The notes under the pieces are model-generated. The model saw only the letters and a list, made by a program, of their open reading frames with translations. It ran no database searches and was not told the origin of the DNA. From Clarkia xantiana subsp. parviflora (taxonomy: Eukaryota; Streptophyta; Magnoliopsida; Myrtales; Onagraceae), in assembly GCA_036873135.1 (NCBI GenBank), contig JAPTYO010000004.1, positions 41,821,105 through 41,885,104 on the forward strand: 64,000 nucleotides of DNA, read 5' to 3'. A program made the position numbers and the translations under genes. Position 1 is the first letter of the stretch; every line of letters starts with the position of its first letter. Positions 34,301 through 46,291 of the stretch are shown piece after piece.

Positions 34301-36921
34301 TGCTGGTGAAGTCCCGACAAGCCGAGGATCATGTGCACAACCTAACCATGGCGTTTGAGCGGATGAGGCTTCATCAAGTTCGATTAAACCCGACGAAATG
34401 CGCCTTCGGAGTCCACTCAGGAAAATTTTTGGGCTTTATGGTGAGCCAGAGAGGAATTGAGGTGAATCCTGAGAAGCTGAGGGCGATTGAGGAGATGCAG
34501 TCTCCAATAAACCATCGGGAGGTACAAGTGCTGAATGGCCGACTGGCTGCAATGAATCGTTTCCTGTCCAAAGCTAGCGACCGATCAATGCCATTTTTCG
34601 AAGTCCTGAGGGCCAACAAAAAATTTCAGTGGACCGCTAAGTGTGAAGAGGCGTTCCAAGCACTCAAGCAGCACCTCCGCACCCTCCCGCCGTTGGCGAA
34701 ACCGATTCCAGGCGAGCCGCTCTATCTTTACTTGGCTGTTTCTGAATTTGCCATTAGCTCTGTGTTAGTAAAGATTGTCGAGGGTAATCAAGTCCCCGTC
34801 TATTATGTAAGCAAGGCGTTTGCCAAGTCTGAATTGAATTATCCTGTTGTTGAGAAGTACCTCTTTGCGTTGATTATTACTGCTCGGAAGCTAAGGCCTT
34901 ATTTCCACGCACACGAGATTACTGTGCTGACGAACCAGCCTTTGAAGCATTTTCTAAATCGACCGGATGCGTCGGGGAGATTAGTGAAATGGGCAGTAGA
35001 GCTTAGTGAGTTTCGCATACACTTTGCTCCGAGAACGGCTATTAAGGGTCAGGCGTTGGCGGATTTTATAGCAGAATCTACAGCCCCTGATCTAGAAGAA
35101 GCGGGCCCTGTAGATGGGGCAACCATGGAGGTCCCGACAGAAGAACAACCAGAGAGGACAGAGTAATCAGAACAGCCAAACCGGGAAAATACCTGGGAAA
35201 TGTACACGGATGGCTCCTCGAGTTCAGACGGATCAGGAGCAGGCTTTTTGTTGATACCACCAGGTGAAGGTGAACCGCTCCGATACGCCTTGGCTTTAAC
35301 GTTCAAGGCCACAAACAACGATGCGGAGTATGAAGCTCTCATCACGGGCCTGAAAATTGCTAAAGGCACTGGAGTCGATCACTTGAGAGTGAAGTGTGAC
35401 GCAGCTTTAATCGTGAATCAGGTTCAAGGGCGATACGAAGCGAGGAGTCCGATAATGAAGAAATACCTACGCGAGGTACAAGCCCTGAAGGAGAGCTTTA
35501 AAAGCTTCGATATCGAGGCAATCCCGAGGGAGGAAAACGTAGAGGCAGACGCCTTGAGCAAATTTGCCCTGGGGGCACCCTTGGAAGAAAATCGGAAGGT
35601 GCACTTCTTGGAGAAGGTGATCTTATCGACCATCGACCCAACACAGGTGTGCACCATCGAGACGAAACCGGAGGAAGAGCCCACCTGGATGACCCCGATA
35701 GTCGCATTCCTGACTACGGGGGCAGTCCCCGATGATAAGGTAGTAGCTGACAAGATACGTCGGATCGCGGCTAATTACGCGATGCTAGACGATCAGCTGT
35801 ACAAGAAGGGCTGGTTCTCAACTCCGTACTTGAAGTGTGTGGCAGAACCCGACACAAATCGAATCCTGAAAGAGGTGCATGAAGGGGTCGCGGCTTGTCA
35901 TGAAGGAGCCCGATCCATTATGAGGAAAGTGCTGAACTTGGGCTATTATTGGCCTACGATGAGCAAGGAAGCAACGGCGTTGGTCCGATCCTGTGACGCG
36001 TGCCAGAGGTACACCCCGAGTATCGTGGCTCCGGCCGCTAATCTGACATCCATCAAGAGCGTGTGGCCCTTCGCACAATGGGGGATCGACTTGGTGGGAC
36101 CTCTTCCACAAGCACAAGGTCAATGTAAGTATTTACTTGTAGCAATCGATTATTTTTCGAAATGGATAGAGGCAAAGGCGTTGGCCAGAACGACGGGGAA
36201 TCAGATAGTCAAGTTCCTCCAGACCCATATTGTATCCAGATACGGGATTCCTAAGGTGGTGATCAGCGACAATGGTCCACCGTTTAACGGCTCTCAGGTG
36301 AGGGAGTATCTGGAGGAGTTGAACATCGAGCATCAGACAGCTTCCGTGCGCCATGCTCAGACTAATGGCCAGGTAGAATCAGCCAACAAAATCGTGATGG
36401 ACGGCCTCAAGAAGAGGGTCTATGCTTTGAAGGGCAAATGGCTGAACGAACTGGAAAACGTGCTTTGGGCTGTTAGAACGACACCCAAACGATCAACCGG
36501 GGAGACTCCGTTTGGCCTCGTTTATGGCACGGAGGCTGTCGCCCCCGTGGAGGTAGCTGTGGCGTCCCATCGGATGAGATATTACGAGCCCCTGACGAAT
36601 GATGAGATGAGACGTCTGGACTTGGACTTACTCGAAGAGAAGAGGCGGGAAGCCGATGAAGTCCAAGCTCGAATGCGTCTGGCGACGGCCAGGTACTACA
36701 ATCGGCGAGTGAAGTCCCGACAGTTCTTCGTCGGGGAGCTGGTTTGGCGTCGCAACGAGTTCACCCTTTTGGATCGAATCAACAAGATGTCACCAAAATG
36801 GGAAGGACCTTATAAGGTCGTGGGGATGCCAGCTCCAAATGCGTACAAGTTGGAAGACCTCGATGGCAGAACGTTAAAGCATTCTTTTAGTGGCGAACAC
36901 TTGAAGAAACACCATGCTTGA
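31315..36921 (+). pseudogene. gag-pol: gag-pol polyprotein of element B (two nonsense codons)
   Basis: A single frame of 1868 codons from ATG 31315, stopped only at codon 225 (31987, TAA for CAG) and codon 1284 (35164, TAA for CAA). Gag carries a zinc-knuckle-like C-R-F-H-R-A-N-G-H-D-T-N-H-C at 467-480 (C-x2-H-x4-H-x4-C) and an Arg-Ser tract at about 505-525. Protease I-D-G-G-S-S is at 623. Reverse transcriptase has W-R-M-S-V-D-F-R-D-L-N-K and the catalytic Y-V-D-D-M at 992. RNase H begins Y-T-D-G-S-S-S at 1297. Integrase has the H-H-C-C zinc finger and a D-D-35-E core (Asp 1592, Asp 1652, Glu 1688), and ends near E-G-P-Y-K-V-V-G. There is no stop or shift between gag and pol, so one long polyprotein is inferred. 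Confidence 0.95.
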
Positions 36922-37510
36922 AGAAAGTCGCCTTAAGTGGTGCCCGATGTAAAATCGCCTTAAGTGGTGTATGCTGTGTATCGTTTAATTCGATGTAAGC
37001 CAGATTTGTGCCATCAATGAATAAAGAGGTTGCTTCTGATCAGAATTATTCTTAGATTTACTCTAAGCTTTATAAAGTCGCCTTGAGTGGTGCACGAGAA
37101 AAGTCGCCTTAATTGGTGCACGAGTATTGAAAAGTCGCCTTAAGTGGTGCACGAAAAGTCGCCTTAAGTGGTGCACGAGTATTGAAAAGTCGCCTTAAGT
37201 GGTGCACGAAAAAGTCGTCTTAAGTGATGCGCAAGATTAAGTCGCCTTAAGTGGTGCACGAAAAAGTCGTCTTAAGTGATGCGCAAGATTAAGTCATCTT
37301 AAGTGATGCACGGGATTAAGTCTTCTTAAGTGATGCATGTGTTTTAGATTTATTCTAAGTCTTGAAAAGTCGCCTTAAGTGGTGCACGATATTAAGCCGT
37401 CTTAAGTGATGCACGAGATTAAGTCGCCTTAAGTGGTGCATGATGATAAGTCGCCTTAAGTGGCGCAAATTAGTAAATCGTCGGGAATGACGTACGAAAA
37501 TGTCTTAAGT
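36922..37510 (+). repeat. Tandem repeats of about 26-29 bp after pol (element B)
   Basis: About 15 copies of AAGTCGCCTTAAGTGGTGCA plus a few bases (ACGA...), with a variant AAGTCGTCTTAAGTGATGCA. Both carry the dyad CTTAAG. The array lies between the pol stop and the 3' end of the opposite-strand gene. Confidence 0.9.
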
Positions 37511-37659
37511 GTCGAAGTAGACCTAAGCAAGTATAGTAAAGCCACTTGGAGAAGTGCATCGAGAAAATCGGAACTGAGAAAGTCTTGATAATTGATAAGG
37601 GCTCAAAGGCCCGACGATGAAAAAAGAGAAGAAAATACAAGGACTCTAAAGATAAACGA

Positions 37660-40337
37660 TTAAGCTTGGTCCTTGTCGACAACATCGGCAGGAGCTGGGT
37701 CCGCGGAGTCAGTAGCAGAAGGTTCCACAGGGTTGGCCTCGGGAGGATCGACTATCGGGGCATCTGCTGCGTCTTCGGCAATTGCGGGAGTACTCCCCCC
37801 ATCACTCTCCTCAGAGAGAGCAAAGTATTTCTTCGCGAAGGGGGCGAGGGAAGGAGACTTGTCAAAATTGATGGCGTCGCCATACTCCAGGTGGAGCTCC
37901 TCAACCGCATTGAAGAGAGTGTTCTCCACCTCCGCGCCAAAGAACTTCATAGCATCAGCCTGGAAGTCCTCAGACCTCCGATAATCCTCCCGGCCCTTGG
38001 CCTCCGCCTCGACCAGCTGCGCAGGAAACCCCGCGACTTGCTCCTCCAGAGCCTTCTTCTCGAGGACCAGCTTGTCCTCAGCAGCCTGCCGCTCCTGCCG
38101 CTCCTGTCGCTCCAGCCTCAGGAGCCCCTCGAAGTCCCCGACCTGCTTTTGGAGGTCCTGAACCTTTTGGACAAGGGCAGCTTGCTCCTTGGCAAGTTTC
38201 CCCCGCGAAGACTTGGAGGCTGCAAGATCCTCCTTAAGCTTGTCCATGGCCGCTCGGTCCCGCTCCCGGGACTCATCATAGGAGATGAGGTACCCGAAAA
38301 GACGGTTGAAGTCCCCGAGCTCCTACAATAGAAGAAAGAAAAGTGTTAATAGACAAACAACCAGATTTACCAATGAAAAGAGAGAAGCGAAGTTTTACCT
38401 CTATCCGACGCAGGGACATCTCTCTGACATCCCGATGCATAGCAGTCCGATTCAGGGAGATCGGGTACCGCATGGTGGGCAGGATCGAGCCTGCCAGCAG
38501 ATGCAGAGCCAGGTCCTGGTGCTGGTCCCCTTGTCGGAGCGGGACTCCTTGCAGTGTTTGGATTGGAGTCCAGGGGGCATTCACTTGTGCGGGATCGAAG
38601 GCCCTGTAGAAACTCCCATCGAGAGGGACAGGAGGAGGAGAACGAATCGTGGAGGGGCACGCCTCCGACTCGACCCGGACAGGGGAAGGAGTGAAGTTGT
38701 GGATGGGCGACGGTTGTCGCTGCTGCGGAGAAGATGAAGGGGGCAGCCCCTGAGAGGTTGGTTTCAAGGGAGACTGCCCCGTCCTCTGGCGACGACGGAG
38801 GGAACCACCCTCATCGGTCTCCTCGGAGGAGTCCAAGCTTTCCACCCGACGAAACTGCTCGCCGGTCGGGGTCTTCTCCCCAGCTGAGGGAGGCGCCCCT
38901 GTTGAAGACGGTGCACCCGCAGAAGCTTCAGCACCCGATGGAGCCCCTGAGCGACCTGCACCTAGAGGACGAGAGGCTTCAGATATGTAGTCAGGAAGTT
39001 CATCAGGATTCTTACACCAAACAATACGTCGGGAGACGTATTGATCCTTCCCGCGGTAGTGGTAGTAGCCCGCCTTCAGGACACGAGGAGTTTCGCCTCG
39101 AAGGATTCGTCTGACGTCAGCAATACGGGCCTCCTTGGTTGAAGGAATCAAATCCCTCGCGACCATCCTCCTATACGATTTAATAGCGAGTCGGAGCTTT
39201 TTACCTTCTTCAGCAGTCTGGACGTCGAAGAGTTGGTCCAGCTCCACCCACTTCCGCTTGGGTGGCTCCGCAGAAGGAGACCCCGACTGAGCAGCAGCCT
39301 TCTTGGCGGACTTCCTCTTCCGCGAAGGGCGGACAGCATCGGTCTCCCCCTGCTTAAGGAATACATCGGTCAGCACAGATACCCTCTTGGCTGCAAACAG
39401 TAAACGAAAAAGAGTTAGAAGTTTACCCAGGGAACCATAATGGAAGGGCCGTCAAAAAGTTGCCCCCCCAGAGATTATATCGAGGAGTCGGATCCCGGCG
39501 TTCACCAGGTCCCGCTCCACGAGGGAATTGGCGTCGAGGGGAGTGTAGGACTCCCCCCATCGGTAAAGCTGGATGAGTTGAAGAGTTTGGAAATCTTCGT
39601 CAGTATAAGTGTGGAAGGCAGGCGGGGAGTCTGCTGCCACCTCCCATCGGGGCCATGGGATCGAAGAGTGTTGGATGAAGAAGTAGCTCCTCTTCCAACC
39701 ACTGTTGTCGGACCCCGTGTCAACCAGGAGTCCCCGACCCTTGACCACCTTCCAGGTGTCATTGGTCCAGTTACACCGTGCAAGCTGTTGCTTACTCCAC
39801 TTGGGCATCCGAGGATAGAAGGCGCAAACCCCAGCCTCGTTGCACTTCATCCCGTAGAAAGTTCGGAAGAGTTGGAGGCTGTAGACCCATTTCTGCCGGA
39901 AGCAGAGGACCTGGAAAGCATTCCACAGGCGAATGGCATGTGGGGAGAAGGTGGTTGGATGAGTTTTGTAATGCTGGCACATCTCGACCAGATTACCACA
40001 TAAGGGGAATCTGATCCCCGCTGATACTTGCCCCGTAGAGACAAATACCTCCCCTTTTCGGGGACGAGTAACCTCAGGATTACCCGAGGGGCGAGGCCAA
40101 GTATACGGGAAACGGGGTTCCCAAGTAGAAGTGATGCACCACTCTCGGAGAGCTGCATCATAGGCAGTATTGGAGATTTCATTCAGAGCATAATCAAAAT
40201 TAAAAGGCTTTCTCCCCTCAGAGCTGGACCCGCTGTCTGAAAAGTAACAATAGCAAGGAAAACACAGTGGGATTCTCGGAAAGATATAAATAAGGAAAAG
40301 ATGAACAAGCAATGAAGGAAAAATCCTTACCAGACAT
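37660..40337 (-). pseudogene. Opposite-strand spliced gene of element B (one nonsense codon)
   Basis: Minus-strand model: exon 1 40337-40331 (ATGTCTG), intron 94 bp (GTAAG...TTTTCAG), exon 2 40236-38399, intron 76 bp (GTAAAA...TTGTAG), exon 3 38322-37660; 836 codons with the stop. All phases agree. The N-terminal part (M-S-D-S-G, then F-N-F-D-Y-A-L-N-E-I) holds a Trp- and Cys-rich domain with I-R-F-P-L-C-G-N-L-V-E-M, which I think resembles the 'putative gypsy type transposon' domain of plants. A Lys/Arg-rich part, a Ser/Pro-rich linker, a long coiled coil (from D-K-L-K-E-D-L) and an acidic Ala/Pro tail follow. A TGA at 39454-39452 replaces CGA (element A keeps CGA). The role is unknown. It lies tail to tail with pol, across the tandem repeats. 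Confidence 0.75.
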
Positions 40338-40497
40338 GATGAATTGAAGGTTGAAGGAATGAGCTGGGCGTCGCCGGAAAAATGACCGGAGAAACTCTGA
40401 GACCTTCGGAATTGCAGGGCTTGAATTTGCAGAGAAGTTGCAGAGAGTTTTTGAGAATTCGGAAACGGTAAAAGTTAAACTGTGCCCGTGGCTAGGG

Positions 40498-40504
40498 TTT
40501 TATA
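40498..40504 (-). promoter_or_regulatory. Candidate TATA box of the opposite-strand gene, element B
   Basis: TATAAAA on the minus strand, within GCCTATAAAACCCTAGCC, 161 bp before the ATG. The AAACCCTA that overlaps it resembles the plant telo-box. Element A has the same arrangement at the same distance, and the leader between TATA and ATG is pyrimidine-rich in both. Confidence 0.6.
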
Positions 40505-40874
40505 GGCAAAGAGGACAGTTGAAGGGACACTTCGATCCGAGTCGTCGAAGTCGAAGAGTTTTAATCTGGACCGTTGAGATGAAACGTGCAGAAGGACAAC
40601 GGACGTAATGATGAAACGGCCTGAAAAGCACTTTTCAGAAAAGAGCAGGCGCGAAAAATCAGGCAAGAGGGCCGAAAACGTCGCTTCACTATCTACTGCA
40701 TTTAATGAACTGGGGAATCGAGGAGTCCCCTTGGATTTGGCAGTTATCCACAAAGCACTGAGGAAACGTGAAGGAGAAGACTGGTATTGAGTGACTGCGC
40801 CAAGGGAAAGATCCCCGATCCTAATATCGGGAGGTCGGGAATTGAAAGACACGACGAACTAAAAGTCCCTCATG
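40505..40874. other. Region upstream of the opposite-strand gene, element B
   Basis: About 370 bp between the TATA box and the polypurine tract. It is the only room for a promoter that is not in the LTR. No coding sequence is seen. It is clearly similar to 50060-50430 of element A. Confidence 0.5.
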
Positions 40875-40887
40875 TCTTGGGGGCAAA
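40875..40887 (+). other. Polypurine tract of element B
   Basis: TCTTGGGGGCAAA directly before the 3' LTR. Confidence 0.8.
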
Positions 40888-41601
40888 TGATGGGTTCGAT
40901 TACAGCCGTTAGGCCCATTAACAGTGAGGAAACTGCAAATAGGCCCGGTGGGTCCGGAACGAAGGCCAAGATGGCCCAAGCAAAGAATCCTGACGAAGGG
41001 AACCCGAGGATGAGAGGTCCCGACAGAGTCGGACCTGACAAGCGAGCTGAACGCTCCCGGCGTAATGCCTCTGAGTAGGCCCCGATGATGAATCCCTGAG
41101 AACAATAGGCCCTGTCACGATGACGAGGGGCCTCGAGCGGTGACACAACGAGATAACTCTGGAGTCCCCGATGTTAGTCGGGACTCGTTATCAGAGGATA
41201 AAGCCGAGGTACGCGGGACGTGGCCGAGATACGCGGAACGTGGTTAAGATACACGGAGCGTGGCCGAGATACGCGGGGCGTGGCCGAGATAAGCGAGATC
41301 ATGGCCTAGATAGGCGGGATCACATCCGAGATACGCGGGATACGGGCTAACCACCCCCAACGGTTCACCAGGTAACTGAGGTATCTCTTCGCCTATAAAA
41401 AGGAAATGGGTCACCTCAGATCACTTACGTTGAAATACTTACTTGAGATTACTGCTTGCCAGTCCGTACGAGATACTCATTTAAGCATCGGAGAGGGATT
41501 CTGGGTCACTGCCCGGTCTATCCCCTCTTGCAGGATTGCGTGGAGCGAAGGAGCTAGGATCGCCGTCAAAGTCCGTGCCGGAGTTCCACCGTGATCCAAC
41601 A
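40888..41601 (+). repeat. 3' LTR of element B
   Basis: 714 bp, same length as the 5' copy, about 11 differences by eye (about 98.5% identity). The repeat number in U3 is the same in both. Confidence 0.95.
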
Positions 41602-44600
41602 AACGGTACACTGCTAGCGTGGCGGAGATTGACGAGGAAATTTCGGAGGGTGAAACCATCCGCACCTTCATTCGGAACCTAACAGCCCCTTACGGTTCCG
41701 ACCTGATGCACAGCGTGGCTGAGAAGGCTGTGTGGAATATGGAGGCACTGCAGAAGCGGGTAAAGCGGCAAACCGATGTCCAAGAATCGAAGATAGCCAC
41801 TGGAGAGCTCGGGCCTCCGAAGTCGAATAAGGGAAAGAAGTCGGCAAAACCTTTAGACGAGTGTAAGTCGAAGGATAAAGCCGGAGGAAGTCGGGGTCGA
41901 GGTCGCTCTGATCGGAGGGATGATAGGCATTCCTCAAAAAAGGACAGGCGAGAGGATCATGACATTCCTCTCAACAGCTCTATGGCGGAGGTGTTAACGG
42001 TCATAGAGCGACAGGGTATCTCTAGGTACCCCCCGAAGAAGGAAGGAGAATTTTTGGGTTCCCGCACCGATCGCTACTGTCGGTTCCATCGCGCGAATGG
42101 CCATGACACCAATCATTGTCAGGAACTAAAGAAGGAGATCGAAAAGCTGATCCAGAATGGGAAGCTTAAGGAGTTTTTCGGGGAGAAACGGTGCCGATCC
42201 CGTTCACGATCCCGATCACGGTCCCGTTCCCGATCCCGATCCCGCGATCGGTCCCCAAAGAAGAAGAGGTCCGACCCGGAATCTTCTGGTGCCCGTAAGG
42301 AGAAGCGAGGCACAATCAACGTGATTCACGGAGGGTTTGCCGCAGGGGGTGATACCTCGTCCTCCTGAGAGGTTTATGCCTCTAGAATTCCTACTGCTGT
42401 GGTGCTGGGTAAGAGGTCCCGATCTTGGACCCTGAAGGAAGAGATGGTGATCTCCTTTTCGTCGGAGGATCTCGTAGGCGTGGAGACTCCGCATGATGAC
42501 GCTCTGGTCGTGACCTTGGATGTGAACGGGTATGAGATGAAGCGAATTCTGATCGATGGAGGGAGCTCCTCCGATATTCTATTCATGGATGCACTGGAGG
42601 CCATGGGGGAAACGAAGAAGGACCTAAAGGAGGCGAACTTTCCGATGGTCGGATTCTCTGGCTTCACCTCCTATCCGCTAGGAGTGATCACCTTACCAGT
42701 GGAGTTTGGTAGCGGGTGGAGATGCGAGAGCAGGAATGTGGAGTTTGTGGTAGTCGAATCCGCGGGGACCTACAACGAGATTATCGGGAGAACTACCATC
42801 AACCCCTTAATGGCCGTTGCCTCGACCGTTCACCAGAAGATGAAGTTCCCGACTGACCATGGAGTCGGAGAGGTCAAGGGCGACCAGGTGGCTTCCAGAA
42901 AGTGTTATGTAAACGCCACCCGCAGGAGGAGATGGGAGGCCATGACTGTCCTCCAGACAGATGCTGATCCTAGAGAAGAGTTTGGGCGTCCCGCCCCTGT
43001 GGAGGATCTGAAGGAAGTCGAGATTGACGGACCTCAGAGGAAGGTGAAAATCGGATCTGCTTTGACCGAAGAGACAGCCCAAAAATTGATTGAGCTGCTG
43101 AAGGAGTTCAAGGAGCTGTTTGCCTGGTCCCCGAGTGACATGCCAGGAATCAGCCCCGACGTGATTGTGCATGAGCTGAAGATTGATCCCGCGATCAAAC
43201 CTCTCGCGCAAAAAAGACGTCTGATGGGCACAGACAAGAGGATTGCAATCCAGCAGGAGGTAGGCAGGTTGCTCGATGCTGGGTTTATCAAGGAGCTCCA
43301 ATTCCAGACCTGGGTTGCTAATCCGGTACTGGTGAAGAAGAGCAATCGGAAGTGGCGAATGTGCGTTGATTTCCGCGATCTGAATAAGGCCTGCCCGAAA
43401 GACTGTTACCCGCTCCCGAGAATCGACCAGCTGGTGGATGCCACGTCGGGACATGAGCTGTTGAGCTTTATGGATGCGTACTCGGGCTACAACCAGATCA
43501 AGATGGCTAAGGAGGACGCTCCTCACACAGCATTTTACGCAGACAGTGACATCTACCACTACGATGTCATGCCTTTCGGGTTGATCAATGTCGGGGCAAC
43601 CTACCAGCGGATGGTGAACAAGCTGTTCGGAGATATGCTAGGGGAGACCATAGAGGCTTACGTGGATGATATGTTGGTGAAGTCCCGACGAGCTGAGGAT
43701 CATGTGCACAACCTAGCCATGGCATTTGAGCGGATGAGGCTTCATCAGGTTCGCTTAAACCCAACCAAATGTGCCTTCGGAGTCCACTCAGGGAAATTTT
43801 TAGGCTTTATGGTGAGCCAGAGAGGAATTGAGGTGAATCCCGAGAAACTGAGGGCGATCGAGGAGATGCAGTCTCCGATAAACCATCGGGAGGTGCAGGT
43901 GTTAAACGGTCGACTAGCAGCAATGAATCGCTTCCTGTCCAAGGAAAGTGACCGATCAATGCCATTTTTTGAAGTCCTGAGGGCCAACAAGAAGTTTGAG
44001 TGGACCGTCAAGTGTGAAGAGGCGTTCCAGGCACTCAAGCAGCACCTCCGCACCCTCCCGCCGTTGGCGAAACAGGTTCCAGGCGAGTCGCTCTATCTTT
44101 ACTTGGCTGTTTCTGAATTTGCCATTAGCTCTGTGTTAGTGAAGGTTGTCGAGGGTAATCAAGTCCCCGTCTATTATGTAAGCAAGGCGTTTTCCAAGTC
44201 TGAATTGAATTATCCGGCCGTTGAGAAGTATCTCTTTGCGTTAATTATAACTGCTCGGAAGCTAAGGCCTTATTTCCATGCACACGAGATTACTGTGTTG
44301 ACGAACCAGCTTCTGAAGCATTTTTTGAACCGACCGGATGCGTCGGGGAGGTTAGTGAAATTGGAAGTCGAGCTTAGTGAATTTCGCATACACTTTGCTC
44401 CGAGAACGGCTATTAAGGGCTAGGCATTGGCAGATTTCATAGCAGAGTCTACAGCCCCCAATCTGGAAGAAGCGGGCCCTGTAGAGGGGGCAACCATGGA
44501 GGTCCCGATGACAGAACAACCAGAGAGGGCAGAGCAATCAGAACAGCCAAGCGAGGAAAATACCTGGGAAATGTACAAGGATGGCTCCTCGAGTTTAGAC

Positions 44601-46291
44601 GGATCAGGAGCAGGATTTGTATTAATACCACCAGGTGGAGGTGAACCGCTTCGATATGCTCTGGCTCTAACATTTAGGGCCACGAACAACGAAGCTAAGT
44701 ACGAGGCTCTTATCACGGGCCTGAAAATTGCCAAAGGTACGGGAGTCGCTCACTTGAGAGTAAAGTGTGACGCGGCCCTGATTGTAAACCAGGTTCAAGG
44801 GCGATACGAGGCGAAGAGCCCGACGATGAGGAAGTACCTGCGCGAGGTGCAAGCCTTGAAGGAGAGTTTTAAAAGCTTCGAAATCGAGGCAATCCCGAGG
44901 GAGGAAAACGTGGAGGCAGATTCCTTGAGCAAATTTGCCCTGGGGGCACCCTTGGAAGAAAATCGGAAGGTGCACTTCTTGGAGAAGGTGATATTGTCGA
45001 CCACCGACCCGACACAGGTGTGTGCTATTGAAGCAGGATCGGAGGAGGAGCCCACTTGGATGACCCCGATAGTCGCGTACCTGACTACGGGGGCAGTCCC
45101 CGATGATAAAGTAGTAGCTGACAGGATATGTCGGATCGCGGCTAATTACGTGATGCTGGACAATCAGCTAAACAAGAAGGGCTGGTTCTTGACTCCGTAC
45201 TTGAAATGTGTGGCTGAGCCCGACACAAGTCGAATCCTGAAAGAGGTGCATGAAGGGATCGCGGCTTGTCATGAAGGGGCCCGATCCATTATGAGGAAAG
45301 TGCTGAACTTGGGCTATTACTGGACTACGATGAGCAAGGAGTCGACGGCGTTGGTCCGATCCTGTGACGCGTGCCAGAGGTACGCCCCGAGTATTGTGGC
45401 TCCGGCCGCTAATCTGACGTCCATCAAGAGCGCTTGGCCCTTCGCACAGTGGGGGATCGACTTGGTGGGACCTCTTCCACAAGCACAGGGCCAATGTAAG
45501 TATTTACTTGTAGCTATCGATTATTTTTCGAAATGGATAGAGGCAAAGTCGTTGGCCAGAACGACGGGGAACCAGATCGTCAAGTTCCTCCAAACCCATA
45601 TTGTGTCTAGATACAGGATTCCTAAGGTGGTGATCAGCGACAATGGTCCACCTTTTAACGGGTCTCAGGTGAAGGAGTATCTGGAGGAGTTGAATATCGA
45701 GCATCGGACAGCTTCTGTACGCCATGCTCAGACTAATGGCCAGGTGGAATCAGCCAACAAAGTCGTGATGGATGGCCTGAAGAAAAGAGTCTATGCCTTA
45801 AAGGGCAAATGGCTGAACGAGCTGGAAAACGTGCTTTGGGCCGTTAGAACGACGCCCAAATGAGCAACTGGGAGACTCCGTTTGGCCTTGTTTATGGCAC
45901 GGAGGCTGTTGCTCCCGTGGAGGTGGCCGTAGCATCACATCGGATAAGATATTATGAGCCTCTGACGAACGATGAAATGAGACGTCTTGACTTGGACTTA
46001 CTCGAAGAGAAGAGGCGGGAAGCCGACGAAGTCCAGGCTCGAATGCGTTTAGCGACGGCCAGGTATTACAATCGGCGAGTTAAGTCCCGACAATTCTTCG
46101 TCGGGGAGCTGGTTTGGCGTCGCAACGAGTTTACCCTTTTGGATCGGATCGGCAAGATGTCACCAAAATGGGAAGGACCTTACAAGGTCGTGGGGATGCC
46201 AGCCCCGAATGCATACAAGTTGGAAGACCTCGATGGCAGAGTATTAAAGCATTCTTTTAGTGGCGAACACTTGAAGACACACTATGCTTGA
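41602..46291 (+). pseudogene. gag-pol: gag-pol of element A, continued (three nonsense codons, one frameshift)
   Basis: Resumes after the AACGG duplication. Gag has the same C-x2-H-x4-H-x4-C motif and a longer Arg-Ser tract (about 42200-42260). A TGA replaces CGA at 42366-42368. Protease I-D-G-G-S-S is near 42555; reverse transcriptase Y-V-D-D-M is near 43660. A TAG replaces CAG at 44421-44423. RNase H has the motif Y-K-D-G-S-S-S: its first acidic position is shifted by Thr-to-Lys just before the Asp. Integrase has both Asp and the Glu. A TGA replaces CGA at 45861-45863, followed by a 1-bp loss. The end (45860-46291) is in another frame. Confidence 0.93.

Larger units (their letters stand above)
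30565..41601 (+). mobile_element. Tat-like Ty3/gypsy element B, complete, 11.0 kb
   Basis: Flanked by a perfect AACGG duplication (30560-30564, 41602-41606) inside the gag of element A. Two 714-bp LTRs differ at about 11 positions by eye, mostly transitions, so this is the younger insertion. It has primer site, a single gag-pol frame with two nonsense codons, a tandem-repeat block, an opposite-strand gene with introns, polypurine tract and LTR. All structural parts are present; only point stops silence it. Confidence 0.95.

Noticed and set aside
33352..34338. A 328-codon minus-strand frame inside element B pol
   Set aside because: It is the shadow of the reverse transcriptase frame; the plus strand has all catalytic motifs, and the matching frame in element A is broken differently.
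36922..37510. CRISPR-like array
   Set aside because: The repeats are directly tandem without unique spacers and lie in a plant retrotransposon.
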